Numbered from the stretch's first letter, positions 6,652 to 14,348 are shown. The stretch is 31,672 nucleotides of DNA from CAZGZD01 sp964401915 (GCA_964401915.1 CAYOAI010000012.1:1-31672); one strand, 5' to 3'. Notes: generated from the letters alone by a model not told the origin. Numbers and translations are program-made.

Positions 6652-6884
6652 AAAAATCAATTCAAAAGTTGGATACAAAGTCTATCGCCGATCTTGTAAA
6701 GGATGAAGCTAAATTGCGTAGTGAGGTAGCAAAGCTTATTCTCGAGCGAGTTGTTAATCCAGCAAAAGACACGAATATGATTTCAAAAAAAAAGCGAGAG
6801 TTGGCTCAGATTCTAACTATCATGAATGTTAAAAAAGAAAAACAACAAATTGAAGAATTAAAAGCAAAGGTAAAAGGCAAATAA
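6648..6884 (+). CDS. rpmC: 50S ribosomal protein L29
   Basis: L29 is a small helical protein near the tunnel exit. The 78 residues have the expected two-helix pattern, with KLRSEVAKLILERV in the first half and KKKRELAQILTIMN in the second, the latter matching the usual R-x-I-A-R-I-x-T motif. The C-terminus is a Lys/Glu helix slightly longer than the common 60-65 residues. Its ATGA start overlaps the rplP stop, and rpsQ follows after 22 bases, as usual. Confidence 0.93.
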   Translation: MKKSIQKLDTKSIADLVKDEAKLRSEVAKLILERVVNPAKDTNMISKKKRELAQILTIMNVKKEKQQIEELKAKVKGK

Positions 6885-6906
6885 ATTAAAAATCAAATAA
6901 ACGTAT

Positions 6907-7146
6907 ATGGCAAAAATATTAACAGGAACCGTCGTTTCAGCCCGATCAGCCAATACAATAACTGTAAGTGTTGAGACAAAGCTTAGACATCCTAAATACC
7001 AAAAAGTTATCACGAGACACAAAAAGTTCCGGGCACATAGCACACGTGAAGATATAAAAATTGGCGATGTAGTTGATATTCGTGAGACAAGGCCCATTTC
7101 AAAAAATAAGCATTTCACGCTTGTTGATAAAGTTCTTAAGAAATAA
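6907..7146 (+). CDS. rpsQ: 30S ribosomal protein S17
   Basis: S17 is an OB-fold primary 16S rRNA binder. The 79-residue sequence has the opening strand LTGTVVSARSANTITVSVE, the KYQKVITRHKKFRAHS segment, then IKIGDVVDIRETRPISKNKHF, which matches the family signature. It follows rpmC as usual and precedes rplN by four bases. The start lies in an A/T-rich stretch (CGTATATGG) with no Shine-Dalgarno site. Confidence 0.96.
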   Translation: MAKILTGTVVSARSANTITVSVETKLRHPKYQKVITRHKKFRAHSTREDIKIGDVVDIRETRPISKNKHFTLVDKVLKK

Positions 7147-7150
7147 AAAT

Positions 7151-7525
7151 ATGTTACAGCTCAAATCAAATTTAGAGATTGCAGACAACACCGGTGCCAA
7201 GCAAGCCGTGATGATCGGTATGCCAGGTGCTGGCAACCGCAAATATGCATATATTGGAGACGTGATAGCCATTACAATTCGCGAGACTATCCCTTATGCA
7301 CAGGTCAAAAAGGGAGAGGTAGTGCATGCTGTGATTGTGAGAACTCGAAAAGAAAAGCGACGCACAGATGGTAGCTATATCAGATTTGATGATAATGCAT
7401 GCGTATTGCTTCAGACTAAGACAAGCAAAGAGCCACGAGGAACTCGTATTTTTGGCCCCATCGCTAAAGAAATCAGAGACCAGGGATTTAACAAGATTGC
7501 AAGTTTGGCTGAGGAGATTTACTAA
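7151..7525 (+). CDS. rplN: 50S ribosomal protein L14
   Basis: L14 lies at the subunit interface and is the RsfS silencing-factor target. The 124 residues begin MLQLKSNLEIADNTGAK and include the YIGDVIAITIRE and KKGEVVHAVIVRTRKEKRR motifs, the FDDNACVLL strand and the RIFGPIAKEIRD C-terminal signature. The frame is open further upstream to 7073, but the ATG at 7151 gives the normal length and avoids a long overlap with rpsQ. Confidence 0.97.
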   Translation: MLQLKSNLEIADNTGAKQAVMIGMPGAGNRKYAYIGDVIAITIRETIPYAQVKKGEVVHAVIVRTRKEKRRTDGSYIRFDDNACVLLQTKTSKEPRGTRIFGPIAKEIRDQGFNKIASLAEEIY

Positions 7526-7529
7526 TAAT

Positions 7530-7835
7530 ATGAAAATTAAAAAAGGAGATACAGTACGAGTTACAGTTGGTAAAGATGCTGGTCGCGCGGGCAAGGTAAT
7601 CCGTACCTTTGCAAAAGCCCACAAAATTGTTATTGAGAATGTAAATATGTATAAAAAGCACGTGAAGAAAAATGAGCAGATGCCCCAGGGTGGAGTTGTG
7701 GATCTTCCACGAGCCTTGCCAGTTGCGAATGTGGCGCTTGTTTGTCCGAAGACTAAGAAGACGACTCGAGTAGGATTTAAGATTGAGAAAAATAAAAAAG
7801 TTAGATTTGCAAAAGTAAGCGGTGTGACAATATAA
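7530..7835 (+). CDS. rplX: 50S ribosomal protein L24
   Basis: L24 is an assembly initiator with a KOW motif. The 101 residues start MKIKKGDTVRVTVGKDAGRAG, the KOW signature, then show the VNMYKKHVKKNE segment and the GGVVDLPRALPVANVALVCP region typical of the family. The frame is open upstream to 7368 inside rplN, but the ATG at 7530 starts exactly at the conserved N-terminus, four bases after the rplN stop. Confidence 0.96.
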   Translation: MKIKKGDTVRVTVGKDAGRAGKVIRTFAKAHKIVIENVNMYKKHVKKNEQMPQGGVVDLPRALPVANVALVCPKTKKTTRVGFKIEKNKKVRFAKVSGVTI

Positions 7836-7850
7836 ATATCTATTTTAAAT

Positions 7851-8414
7851 ATGAATTTTCAAGAATTTTACCAAAAAGAAGTAATGAGCAAGCTTAAGGT
7901 AGACCTTGCAATTGATAATCCTATGGCAGTTCCTCGAATTGTCAAGGTGGTCGTGAATGTGGGTGCCGGTGAGGCTGTGACGAGTAAAGGAGTGATTGAC
8001 AAGATAGTTGAGCAGATAGGATGGATTTCTGGTCAAAGGCCAGTTATCACCCTTGCAAAGAAATCAGTATCCGCATTTAAGATTAGACGTGGTTATCCAA
8101 TTGGTGTCAAAGTTACCCTAAGACGAAGTGCGATGTATACTTTTTTGGAAAAGCTTGTTAAGATAGTGCTTCCTCGCTTTAAGGATTTTCGAGGAATTGC
8201 ACAGTCAGCTGTCGACGGTCATGGAAATCTTAATATTGGATTTACCGAGCAGACTCTTTTTCCAGAAATAGAGTTTGATAAAATTGATAAGATTCGAGGT
8301 CTTCAGGTGACCGTTGTCACAACAGCAAGAGATCACGAGCGAGGAATAAGACTTTTTGAAGCGCTGGGTGTACCTTTTAAAAAAGAAGATAATACTGGAG
8401 AGTCTGTAAATTAA
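7851..8414 (+). CDS. rplE: 50S ribosomal protein L5
   Basis: L5 binds 5S rRNA and contacts the P-site tRNA. The 187 residues show PRIVKVVVNVGAGEA near 24-38, GQRPVITLAKKSVSAFKIRRG near 60-80, the RRSAMYTFLEKLVKIVLPR segment and the DHERGIRLFEALGVPFKK C-terminus. Length and order are typical. It sits in the usual rplX-rplE-rpsN series. Confidence 0.97.
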   Translation: MNFQEFYQKEVMSKLKVDLAIDNPMAVPRIVKVVVNVGAGEAVTSKGVIDKIVEQIGWISGQRPVITLAKKSVSAFKIRRGYPIGVKVTLRRSAMYTFLEKLVKIVLPRFKDFRGIAQSAVDGHGNLNIGFTEQTLFPEIEFDKIDKIRGLQVTVVTTARDHERGIRLFEALGVPFKKEDNTGESVN

Positions 8415-8426
8415 TATCAAAAAAAT

Positions 8427-8612
8427 ATGGCAAAAACATCAAGTGTTGTTAAATTTAATCATCCGCAGAAGTTCTCAACACGAGAGCGCAATAGATGCTC
8501 AGTATGTGGACGTGCACGGGCATATATGAGGAGATTTGGGCTATGTCGAATATGTTTTAGAGAGCACGCATTAAAAGGTGAGATCCCAGGAGTTAAAAAA
8601 ATTTCATGGTAA
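8427..8612 (+). CDS. rpsN: 30S ribosomal protein S14, zinc-binding type
   Basis: S14 is a small-subunit head protein. At 61 residues it is the short form, with a CSVC and CRIC cysteine pair (residues about 25-43) for one zinc ion, and the usual end GEIPGVKKISW. The common zinc-free long form is about 100 residues. Its stop codon overlaps the Shine-Dalgarno site of the relocated rpsS. Confidence 0.96.
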   Translation: MAKTSSVVKFNHPQKFSTRERNRCSVCGRARAYMRRFGLCRICFREHALKGEIPGVKKISW

Positions 8613-8616
8613 GGAG
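8611..8616 (+). promoter_or_regulatory. Shine-Dalgarno site that fixes the rpsS start
   Basis: AAGGAG overlaps the rpsN stop and lies nine bases before the ATG at 8626. The reading frame is open further upstream to 8578, inside rpsN, but this site and the conserved N-terminus support 8626. Confidence 0.7.
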
Positions 8617-8625
8617 ACGAATAGT

Positions 8626-8910
8626 ATGAGTAGATCATTAAAAAAAGGACCATATATTGACTCAAAGCTTTTAGATAAGGTTAAGAAGCAAAAAGACTCA
8701 GGTAGCCGTACCCCAATCAAGACATGGGTTCGTCGGTCACAGATTGCGCCTGAGTTCGTCGGTCACAGGTTCTCAATTTACAATGGTCACAAATTTATAG
8801 AAGTACTAATTAGCGAAGGAATGGTCGGGCACAGACTGGGTGAGTTTTCACCAACGCGCACATTCCGAGGTCACGGAAAAGTGACAAAGAAGATTTTGTC
8901 GGCAACATAA
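8626..8910 (+). CDS. rpsS: 30S ribosomal protein S19 (relocated)
   Basis: S19 forms a head complex with S13 and contacts the A-site tRNA. The 94 residues run from MSRSLKKGPYIDSKL through KTWVRRSQIAPEFVGHRFSI and GHRLGEFSPTRTFRGH, all diagnostic. In most bacteria rpsS lies between rplB and rplV. Here those two are 17 bases apart and rpsS sits between rpsN and rpsH instead. It has one of the few strong Shine-Dalgarno sites in the cluster, unlike its A/T-led neighbours. Confidence 0.97.
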   Translation: MSRSLKKGPYIDSKLLDKVKKQKDSGSRTPIKTWVRRSQIAPEFVGHRFSIYNGHKFIEVLISEGMVGHRLGEFSPTRTFRGHGKVTKKILSAT

Positions 8911-8926
8911 TTTATATACCAAACAT

Positions 8927-9313
8927 ATGCAAAACTCAATTATCGATCTCGTCATACGAATTAAAAACGGATATATGGCTGGAAAAGAGTCTATTGACTC
9001 GCCACACTCTCGATTTAAGGAGGAGTTGGTAAAGAAACTTATAGATCTTGGATATATCGCAAAATACGAAGTGCGAGGCGACATAATAAAGACAATTGAT
9101 ATTGTGCTCAAATACGATGGAGTGCGACCTGCTATGGAGGGTGTAGTTATCTGTTCACGTCCTGGTCGTCGTTGGTATGTGGCAACACACGAGTTGAAGT
9201 CGGTACGAGGCGGGATGGGTGTTGCAATTGTCTCAACCTCAAAAGGGCTGAAGACGCAAAGTGAAGCAAAAAATGAACGATTAGGTGGAGAATTGTTATT
9301 TAAGATTTGGTAG
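8927..9313 (+). CDS. rpsH: 30S ribosomal protein S8
   Basis: S8 is a primary 16S rRNA binder, and in E. coli it represses the spc operon. The 128 residues show IIDLVIRIKNGY, SRFKEELVKKLIDLGYI, and the C-terminal STSKGLKTQSEAKNERLGGELL, close to the family signature STSKG-x6-A-x4-GGE. The start at 8927 lies in ACATATG with no Shine-Dalgarno site. rplF follows after 12 bases. Confidence 0.96.
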   Translation: MQNSIIDLVIRIKNGYMAGKESIDSPHSRFKEELVKKLIDLGYIAKYEVRGDIIKTIDIVLKYDGVRPAMEGVVICSRPGRRWYVATHELKSVRGGMGVAIVSTSKGLKTQSEAKNERLGGELLFKIW

Positions 9314-9325
9314 AGGTATTAAAAT

Positions 9326-9880
9326 ATGTCAAAAATAGGAGATACAATAATTAGTGTTCCTCAGGGAGTCGCTGTGGATATCTCCGCACGTCAGGTGACA
9401 GTCAAAGGATCAAATCCAAACGACACATTGACGTACGAAATCCCACGGCATATAACTATAGAGAATAAAGATGGGCAGCTTGTGGTCGCAAGATCGCAAG
9501 ATGCGAAGAAGACCAAATCTCTTCACGGGCTTTTCCGAAGTTTAGTCGCAAATGCCGTATCCGGCGTTCAAAAACCGTGGGAGAAAAAGCTTGAGATTGT
9601 GGGGACAGGATATAACGTTAAGTTGCAGGGCGAGGATATCGTTCTAAAAGTGGGATATTCACATCTTGTGACGTTTGAAAAAGTAGATGGTGTGAAATAT
9701 CAGGTGCAGGGTAACAACAAGGTTATTGTCTCGGGTATTGATAAGCAGCTTGTTGGACAAGTCGCTCATCAAATACGCATAATCAGAAAGCCCGACGCAT
9801 ACAAAGGAAAAGGAATTCGTTACGAGGGCGAGAGGGTAAAAGTTAAGCCAGGTAAAAAGGCTAAATCGGCAGGCGAATAA
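9326..9880 (+). CDS. rplF: 50S ribosomal protein L6
   Basis: L6 lies near the factor-binding site and the sarcin-ricin loop. The 184 residues have two repeated beta-rich domains. Motifs include the helix HGLFRSLVANAVSGVQKPWEKKLEIVGTGY broken across the domain boundary, VKVGYSH-like LKVGYSHLV, and the signature RKPDAYKGKGIRYEGE near 152-167. A weak Shine-Dalgarno (AGAGGT, 9312-9317) overlaps the rpsH stop. rplR starts three bases after its stop. Confidence 0.95.
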   Translation: MSKIGDTIISVPQGVAVDISARQVTVKGSNPNDTLTYEIPRHITIENKDGQLVVARSQDAKKTKSLHGLFRSLVANAVSGVQKPWEKKLEIVGTGYNVKLQGEDIVLKVGYSHLVTFEKVDGVKYQVQGNNKVIVSGIDKQLVGQVAHQIRIIRKPDAYKGKGIRYEGERVKVKPGKKAKSAGE

Positions 9881-9883
9881 ACT

Positions 9884-10237
9884 ATGAAATCAATAACCAA
9901 AAGTCGTATATATCGTCGGAAAAGACGAGTGAGTGCAAATATTCACGGCACAGCAGACAGGCCGCGTATTGTAGTCTTTCGCTCAAACAGATATATATAT
10001 CTTCAGGCGATTGATGATACAAAGCGTCATACTCTTGCCGCAAAATCAAGTAAAGATGTAAAGGCAGATAAGAAACAAAAAAAGGCAGAAGTAGCCTATA
10101 TAGTAGGTGAGCAATTGGCTGCTGTATTGATAAAAAAGGGAGCCAAAAAAGCAGTTTTTGATCGAAGCGAATATGCATATAGTGGGCGAGTTAAAGCGTC
10201 AGCCGAAGGTTTACGACATGGAGGTTTACAAATTTAG
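9884..10237 (+). CDS. rplR: 50S ribosomal protein L18
   Basis: L18 binds 5S rRNA together with L5 and L25. The 117 residues have the basic N-terminus RRKRRVSANIHGTADRPRIVVFRSN split over the rRNA-binding region, then YIYLQAIDD and the C-terminal FDRSEYAYSGRVKASAEGLRHGGL signature. An insertion of lysines near residues 50-68 (DVKADKKQKKAE) replaces the usual short linker. It is followed by rpsE, as in standard spc operons. Confidence 0.95.
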   Translation: MKSITKSRIYRRKRRVSANIHGTADRPRIVVFRSNRYIYLQAIDDTKRHTLAAKSSKDVKADKKQKKAEVAYIVGEQLAAVLIKKGAKKAVFDRSEYAYSGRVKASAEGLRHGGLQI

Positions 10238-10252
10238 GAAATCAAAAAATAT

Positions 10253-10732
10253 ATGGCGCAAGACATTGAAATCGCAGATGCAGACAAAAAATATGAGGAG
10301 CAGGTCTTGCTCATCAAGCGCGTGACAAAAAAAACAACAGGTGGAAATGCTATGAGTTTCTGTGCATTAGTCGTTGTCGGCGATAAGGTTGGTCAGGTGG
10401 GTGTGGGTTTGGGACGTGCCCATGAAGTGCCTCCTGCAATCAAAAAAGCTATCGTACAGGCAAAGCGTAATATGATTACTGTTCCGCTTAATAAATCGAC
10501 AATTCCCCATGATATACAGCTCAAATATAAAGCAGCTAAGATAATGCTTAAGCCAGCGCCTGCTGGAACAGGGCTCAAGGTTGGGAGCGTAGTTCGGGCA
10601 ATACTTGAATTTGGGGGAGTGAAAGATGTGTCAGGAAAAGTAATGGGGTCGCGAAATCAAATAGTGAATGCATATGCCGTAATGCGCGCACTTTCGCATC
10701 TAAATACCAGAGTTGTAAAGACTAAAAAGTAA
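10253..10732 (+). CDS. rpsE: 30S ribosomal protein S5
   Basis: S5 supports decoding accuracy and the mRNA entry helicase. The 159 residues contain the double-stranded-RNA-binding-like N-domain VLLIKRVTKKTTGGNAMSF, then GLGRAHEVPPAIKKAI and the C-terminal LKPAPAGTGLKVGSVVRAIL signature. The common next gene, rpmD (L30), is absent; rplO begins 18 bases after the stop. The AT-rich start AAAATATATGG has no Shine-Dalgarno site. Confidence 0.97.
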   Translation: MAQDIEIADADKKYEEQVLLIKRVTKKTTGGNAMSFCALVVVGDKVGQVGVGLGRAHEVPPAIKKAIVQAKRNMITVPLNKSTIPHDIQLKYKAAKIMLKPAPAGTGLKVGSVVRAILEFGGVKDVSGKVMGSRNQIVNAYAVMRALSHLNTRVVKTKK

Positions 10733-10750
10733 TAAAATTAAAATCTATAT

Positions 10751-11212
10751 ATGAACAATATACTGTCCAATCTTCCCAAAATAGTCGATCGTCCCAAGAA
10801 AAGACGAGGACGCGGGTCGGGATCAGGAATAGGTGCGAAATCTGGTCGAGGTACAACAAGACATCAAGCAGCTCGTGAGAATATTCCACTTCATTTTGAA
10901 GGAGGACAGGGGCGAATGGTCAAAAAATATCCTCTTCTTCGAGGAAAGGGAAAAAATAAATCAGTAAGAGAGCCTGCGACAAAAATAACCTTATCTGATC
11001 TTAATCGCTTTAAAGCGGGTGAGAGTGTAGATATTAATACCCTTATTAAAGCATCTGTGGTACCTGCGCGAGTAAAGCTCGCCGGAGTGAAAGTTCTCGC
11101 AAATGGTAAACTGACACGAAAATTGACAGTTATCCTGCCAGTTTCCAAAGGTGCAAAGGCCGCAATTGAGGCGCTTGGAGGCACAGTCACAGATACCAAT
11201 GAAAAAAATTAG
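10751..11212 (+). CDS. rplO: 50S ribosomal protein L15
   Basis: L15 is a late-assembly large-subunit protein with an extended, glycine-rich N-terminus. The 153 residues show RGRGSGSGIGAKSGRG-TTRHQ near 21-41, FEGGQGRMVKKYPLLRG, and a globular C-terminus ending ALGGTVTDTN. Its last 14 bases overlap the first codons of secY in another frame, so production of SecY is likely coupled to it. Confidence 0.96.
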   Translation: MNNILSNLPKIVDRPKKRRGRGSGSGIGAKSGRGTTRHQAARENIPLHFEGGQGRMVKKYPLLRGKGKNKSVREPATKITLSDLNRFKAGESVDINTLIKASVVPARVKLAGVKVLANGKLTRKLTVILPVSKGAKAAIEALGGTVTDTNEKN

Positions 11213-12485
11213 AGAAAAAATACAACTACTTCTAAATGATAGAGAGCTAAAGCGTAAATTGATCTTTACTCTTGTTCTTTTTCTAATATATCGAACATTT
11301 GCATTTTTGCCTATTCCAGCAATAAATTTACGTGAATTAAGGTCGCTTTTTTCGCAGAATCAATTTTTTGCACTTTTGGATATTTTTTCAGGTGGCACGC
11401 TTATCAACTTCTCTGTGATGGCGCTCGGACTTGGTCCCTATATCAATGCTTCCATCATCATGCAACTTTTGACTGTGGTCGTACCTTCTCTTGAAAGCTT
11501 GTCCAAAGAGGGAGAGTATGGGAGATTCCGTATAAACCAGTATACTCGTTTTCTTACCCTTCCCTTGACAGTTGTCCAGGGCGTTGGTATCTATTTCTTG
11601 CTTTTAAATCAGCATGTACTTACTCGTCTGGCTCCACTTGAATTTTTCTCTTTTATATTTACGCTTGTTGCCGGATCATTTATCCTGATGTGGTTTGGAG
11701 AACTTATCTCTGAGTTTGGGATTGGAAATGGCATATCCCTTCTTATATTCGCAGGTATCGTAAGTCGAATTCCAGTTACTGTGGGTCGCACGATAAGTGT
11801 TGTGGATTCGACATTTATCTTCAACATTATTATCTTCCTGGCTCTGGCTTTTTTTGTTATCGGTGCAGTTGTATTTATTAATGAGGCTGTTCGACGGATT
11901 CCTATATATTATGCTCGGCGTATACGCGGTAATCGTATGTATCAGGGTCAAAGCAATTATCTGCCTTTAAAGCTTAATCAAGCTGGGGTAATTCCTATCA
12001 TATTCGCCATATCATTTGTACTTTTTCCACAGCTTATTGGGAATTTTTTGCAATATGCAAAAAATAAAGTTATAGCTCAGATCGCTGTATTTATGGTTCA
12101 TCTTTTCCAACCAACCGGATTTTTCTATAATTTCTTTTACTTCATTCTTGTTATTGGATTCACTTTTTTTTATACAATCATTGTTTTTAATCCAGAAAAG
12201 ATCTCCGAGCAGATCCAAAAAAATGGAGGGTTTATTCCGGGTATTCGTCCAGGAACTGCAACTCGCGCGTATTTGCAGGCGATTTTGTACAGAATCACGT
12301 CCGTTGGTGCTGTATTTTTGGGCCTTATAGCAGTACTTCCTGCTTTTATCTCACTTGCCACAGGAGTCAAAAATCTTGTGATAGGTGGAGCTGGGATTTT
12401 GATTGTTGTATCTGTCATACTTGAGACATTTAAGACTGTTGAAGCACAGCTTGTTATGCGAAGTTATGATAAATTTACTAGTTAA
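11199..12485 (+). CDS. secY: Preprotein translocase subunit SecY
   Basis: SecY is the protein-conducting channel of the inner membrane, working with SecE and SecA. The 428 residues are family length with about ten hydrophobic segments. Landmarks are FSGGTLINFSVMALGLGPYINASIIMQLL divided over TM2 and its plug, the EFGIGNGISLLIF segment, and the cytoplasmic loop NGGFIPGIRPGTAT that contacts SecA. The frame is open to 11151 but MKKIREKIQ at 11199 is the natural N-terminus. It overlaps rplO by 14 bases. It is the export route for the envelope proteins encoded downstream. Confidence 0.97.
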   Translation: MKKIREKIQLLLNDRELKRKLIFTLVLFLIYRTFAFLPIPAINLRELRSLFSQNQFFALLDIFSGGTLINFSVMALGLGPYINASIIMQLLTVVVPSLESLSKEGEYGRFRINQYTRFLTLPLTVVQGVGIYFLLLNQHVLTRLAPLEFFSFIFTLVAGSFILMWFGELISEFGIGNGISLLIFAGIVSRIPVTVGRTISVVDSTFIFNIIIFLALAFFVIGAVVFINEAVRRIPIYYARRIRGNRMYQGQSNYLPLKLNQAGVIPIIFAISFVLFPQLIGNFLQYAKNKVIAQIAVFMVHLFQPTGFFYNFFYFILVIGFTFFYTIIVFNPEKISEQIQKNGGFIPGIRPGTATRAYLQAILYRITSVGAVFLGLIAVLPAFISLATGVKNLVIGGAGILIVVSVILETFKTVEAQLVMRSYDKFTS

Positions 12486-12496
12486 AGTACATATTT

Positions 12497-12673
12497 ATGG
12501 CTAAGAAAAAAGGTTCTCGAACACTTGTAGGTCTGATCTGTGATGTCTGTAAAAAGCAGAATTATGTGTCGGAGCGCAATAAGGTAAACACAACCACAGC
12601 TCTTAAGATAAAAAAATACTGCAATAAGTGTAAAAAACACACTATTCACTCTGAAAAGAAAAAGCTTGGATAA
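12497..12673 (+). CDS. rpmG: 50S ribosomal protein L33, zinc-binding type
   Basis: Reading from the ATG at 12497 gives 58 residues starting MAKKKGSRTLVGLICDVC and ending HSEKKKLG. Two CxxC pairs (CDVC near 15-18 and CNKC near 42-45) bind zinc, and the YVSERNKVNTTTALKIKKYC core matches L33 within its usual length. L33 is a small E-site protein. Its place between secY and adk is unusual; rpmG is more often found near secE and nusG. It starts 11 bases after the secY stop. Confidence 0.9.
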   Translation: MAKKKGSRTLVGLICDVCKKQNYVSERNKVNTTTALKIKKYCNKCKKHTIHSEKKKLG

Positions 12674-12693
12674 GAAATAACACAAGCGACTAT

Positions 12694-12732
12694 ATGGAGA
12701 ATGAATTAGGCAAATTTGAAGATTTTTTATGA
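12694..12732 (+). CDS. Possible 12-residue coupling peptide before adk
   Basis: ATG at 12694 opens a 12-codon frame (MENELGKFEDFL) whose TGA stop overlaps the adk ATG as ATGA (12729-12732). The start context TATATG is like those of neighbouring genes. Such a frame could deliver ribosomes to the adk start by termination-reinitiation. It fills most of the 55 bases between rpmG and adk. It may also be chance. Confidence 0.3.
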   Translation: MENELGKFEDFL

Positions 12733-13274
12733 GGATTGTACTTATTGGTATTCAGGGATCTGGTAAATCTACTCAAGGTAGTGTGGTAAGCGCACGTCTC
12801 AAAATTCCCTTCATATCAGCCGGTGATATTATACGTGATCTTATGCAAGGTACAGGTGCTGTGAGTACGTATATAAGAGATATTGTCAATTCAGGTCGAC
12901 TTATACCGGATGCAAAGACAATTGAGATCTTTGCCACCTATCTTAAAAGAGAAGAATTTAAAGATGGCTATATAATCGATGGATTCCCTCGAACTATAGT
13001 ACAAGCCGATGAATTTCCAGATCCAATCGATTGGGTAATCTACATTGAGACCCCAGATGATGTAGCATTGGACAGAATTAAGAAAAGGCAGGACACGCGA
13101 CGTGCAGATGAGACAGACGAAGCGATAAAGCGTCGTATTGAATCATTCCATACTCATACAAAACCGCTCATTGAGTATTACAAAGAAAAGGGCAATCTTA
13201 TCACGGTTGATGGTACGGGCTCAGTTGAGGCAGTGACAGAGGCTATACTTTCTGGTATGGGAATTAACCAATAA
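12729..13274 (+). CDS. adk: Adenylate kinase, short form
   Basis: The enzyme interconverts ATP plus AMP and two ADP. The P-loop is GIQGSGKST at residues 7-15, with Gln in place of the usual Pro. The AMP-binding region SAGDIIRD and the GFPRT motif (about 85-89) follow, then RRADETDEAIKRRIESFH. At 181 residues it lacks the extended zinc-type LID insertion of the 215-residue form. Standard context is secY-adk-map; here rpmG and a tiny frame precede it. Confidence 0.93.
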   Translation: MRIVLIGIQGSGKSTQGSVVSARLKIPFISAGDIIRDLMQGTGAVSTYIRDIVNSGRLIPDAKTIEIFATYLKREEFKDGYIIDGFPRTIVQADEFPDPIDWVIYIETPDDVALDRIKKRQDTRRADETDEAIKRRIESFHTHTKPLIEYYKEKGNLITVDGTGSVEAVTEAILSGMGINQ

Positions 13275-13310
13275 TCTATTTTAATTGTTGACCCTTGTAT
13301 TTAAATCTAC

Positions 13311-14063
13311 ATGATTACTATAAAGACAGAGGCTGAGCTTGCAATTATAAAAGAGGCAGGTCGTCGACTTCGACTTGTTATGAAAGAGCTTGTTCCACAA
13401 GTTAGACCCGGCATAACGACTCTTTCCATAGATGAGGTGGCACAAGAGCTTATAAAAAAGCAGGGGGGAGAGCCCGGATTTATGCGAGTTCATGGATATA
13501 AATGGGCCACATGCTTAACCATTAATGAACAGGCAGTGCATACGCCACCATCTAAAAGAATACTTAAAGATGGAGATCTTCTGACAATTGACATTGGGCT
13601 TTATATGCTGGGATTCCATACAGATCATGCGATATCTTTTATTGTGGGTAATGTGAAGGATCCGAAGGTACAAAATTTTCTGGATGTTGGAGAAGCCACA
13701 CTCAAAAAAGCGATAAAAAGCATCAAAGTAGGGGGTCGAATTGGAGATATTTCAAAAACAATTTCTGATGAAATTTATGGACATGGATACTTTATCCTAA
13801 AAGAGTTGACAGGTCATGGAGTAGGGGCTGAGCTGCATGAGGACCCTATGATTCCTGGATTTTTGGATAGACCTATTCAGAATACAGATTTGATAAGGCC
13901 GGGTATGGTTATTGCGGTTGAGATTATCTATAGTATGGGTACTGAGCGAATAGTGTATGAGAGAGGAGACGAGTGGTCTATAAAGACAGCAGATGGAAGT
14001 CTTTCCGCATGTTTTGAACATACGATTGGTATCTATTCAGATAAAGCTGAGGTTTTGACGTAG
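13311..14063 (+). CDS. map: Type I methionine aminopeptidase
   Basis: The enzyme removes the initiator methionine from nascent proteins after deformylation. The two-metal site is intact: D94 in LTIDIG, D105 in HTDHA, H169 in GHGVG, E204 in AVEIIYS and E236 in CFEHTIG. H78-type residues upstream are replaced by the CLTINEQAVHTPP segment, with the usual catalytic histidine present in AVHTPP. The 250 residues match the type I length, with no zinc-finger extension. It follows adk by 36 bases. Confidence 0.95.
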   Translation: MITIKTEAELAIIKEAGRRLRLVMKELVPQVRPGITTLSIDEVAQELIKKQGGEPGFMRVHGYKWATCLTINEQAVHTPPSKRILKDGDLLTIDIGLYMLGFHTDHAISFIVGNVKDPKVQNFLDVGEATLKKAIKSIKVGGRIGDISKTISDEIYGHGYFILKELTGHGVGAELHEDPMIPGFLDRPIQNTDLIRPGMVIAVEIIYSMGTERIVYERGDEWSIKTADGSLSACFEHTIGIYSDKAEVLT

Positions 14064-14101
14064 CGTGCGAAACTGGGCTTAAATTTGAACGCGGTTTGTG
14101 A

Positions 14102-14107
14102 TATAAT
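14102..14107 (+). promoter_or_regulatory. Extended -10 promoter before infA
   Basis: TATAAT at 14102-14107 is preceded by TG one base upstream (TGATATAAT), an extended -10. The -35 region is weak (TTAAAT at a 17-base spacing). Predicted start of transcription is near 14114, about four bases before the infA ATG at 14118. Confidence 0.55.
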
Positions 14108-14117
14108 AATTACCTTT

Positions 14118-14333
14118 ATGAAGGATAATGTTGTTGTTGTTGAAGGTAGCATTGTTGAAAATCTTCCCAATACATTATTTAAGGTAAAGTTGACCGATTC
14201 AGAGAAGATTATTCTCTGTTATTTATCTGGCAAAATGAGAAAAAATTATATCAAGATTTTGCCAGGTGATAGAGTGCGGATTGAGATGACAGCCTATGAT
14301 CTTGCACGAGGTCGAATAGTATACAGAATGTAG
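14118..14333 (+). CDS. infA: Translation initiation factor IF-1
   Basis: IF-1 blocks the A site during initiation. The 71 residues form an OB fold with the family motifs VVVVEGSIVENLPNTLFKVKL, the ILCYLSGKMRKNYIKILPGDRV core and a DLARGRIVYR end. The frame is open to 14085 but MKDNVVVVEG at 14118 is the standard start. A TATAAT box ends 10 bases before it, so mRNA from that promoter would have almost no leader. This fits IF-1 being made separately from the upstream operon. Confidence 0.94.
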   Translation: MKDNVVVVEGSIVENLPNTLFKVKLTDSEKIILCYLSGKMRKNYIKILPGDRVRIEMTAYDLARGRIVYRM

Positions 14334-14348
14334 ATTGGATAAATTTAT

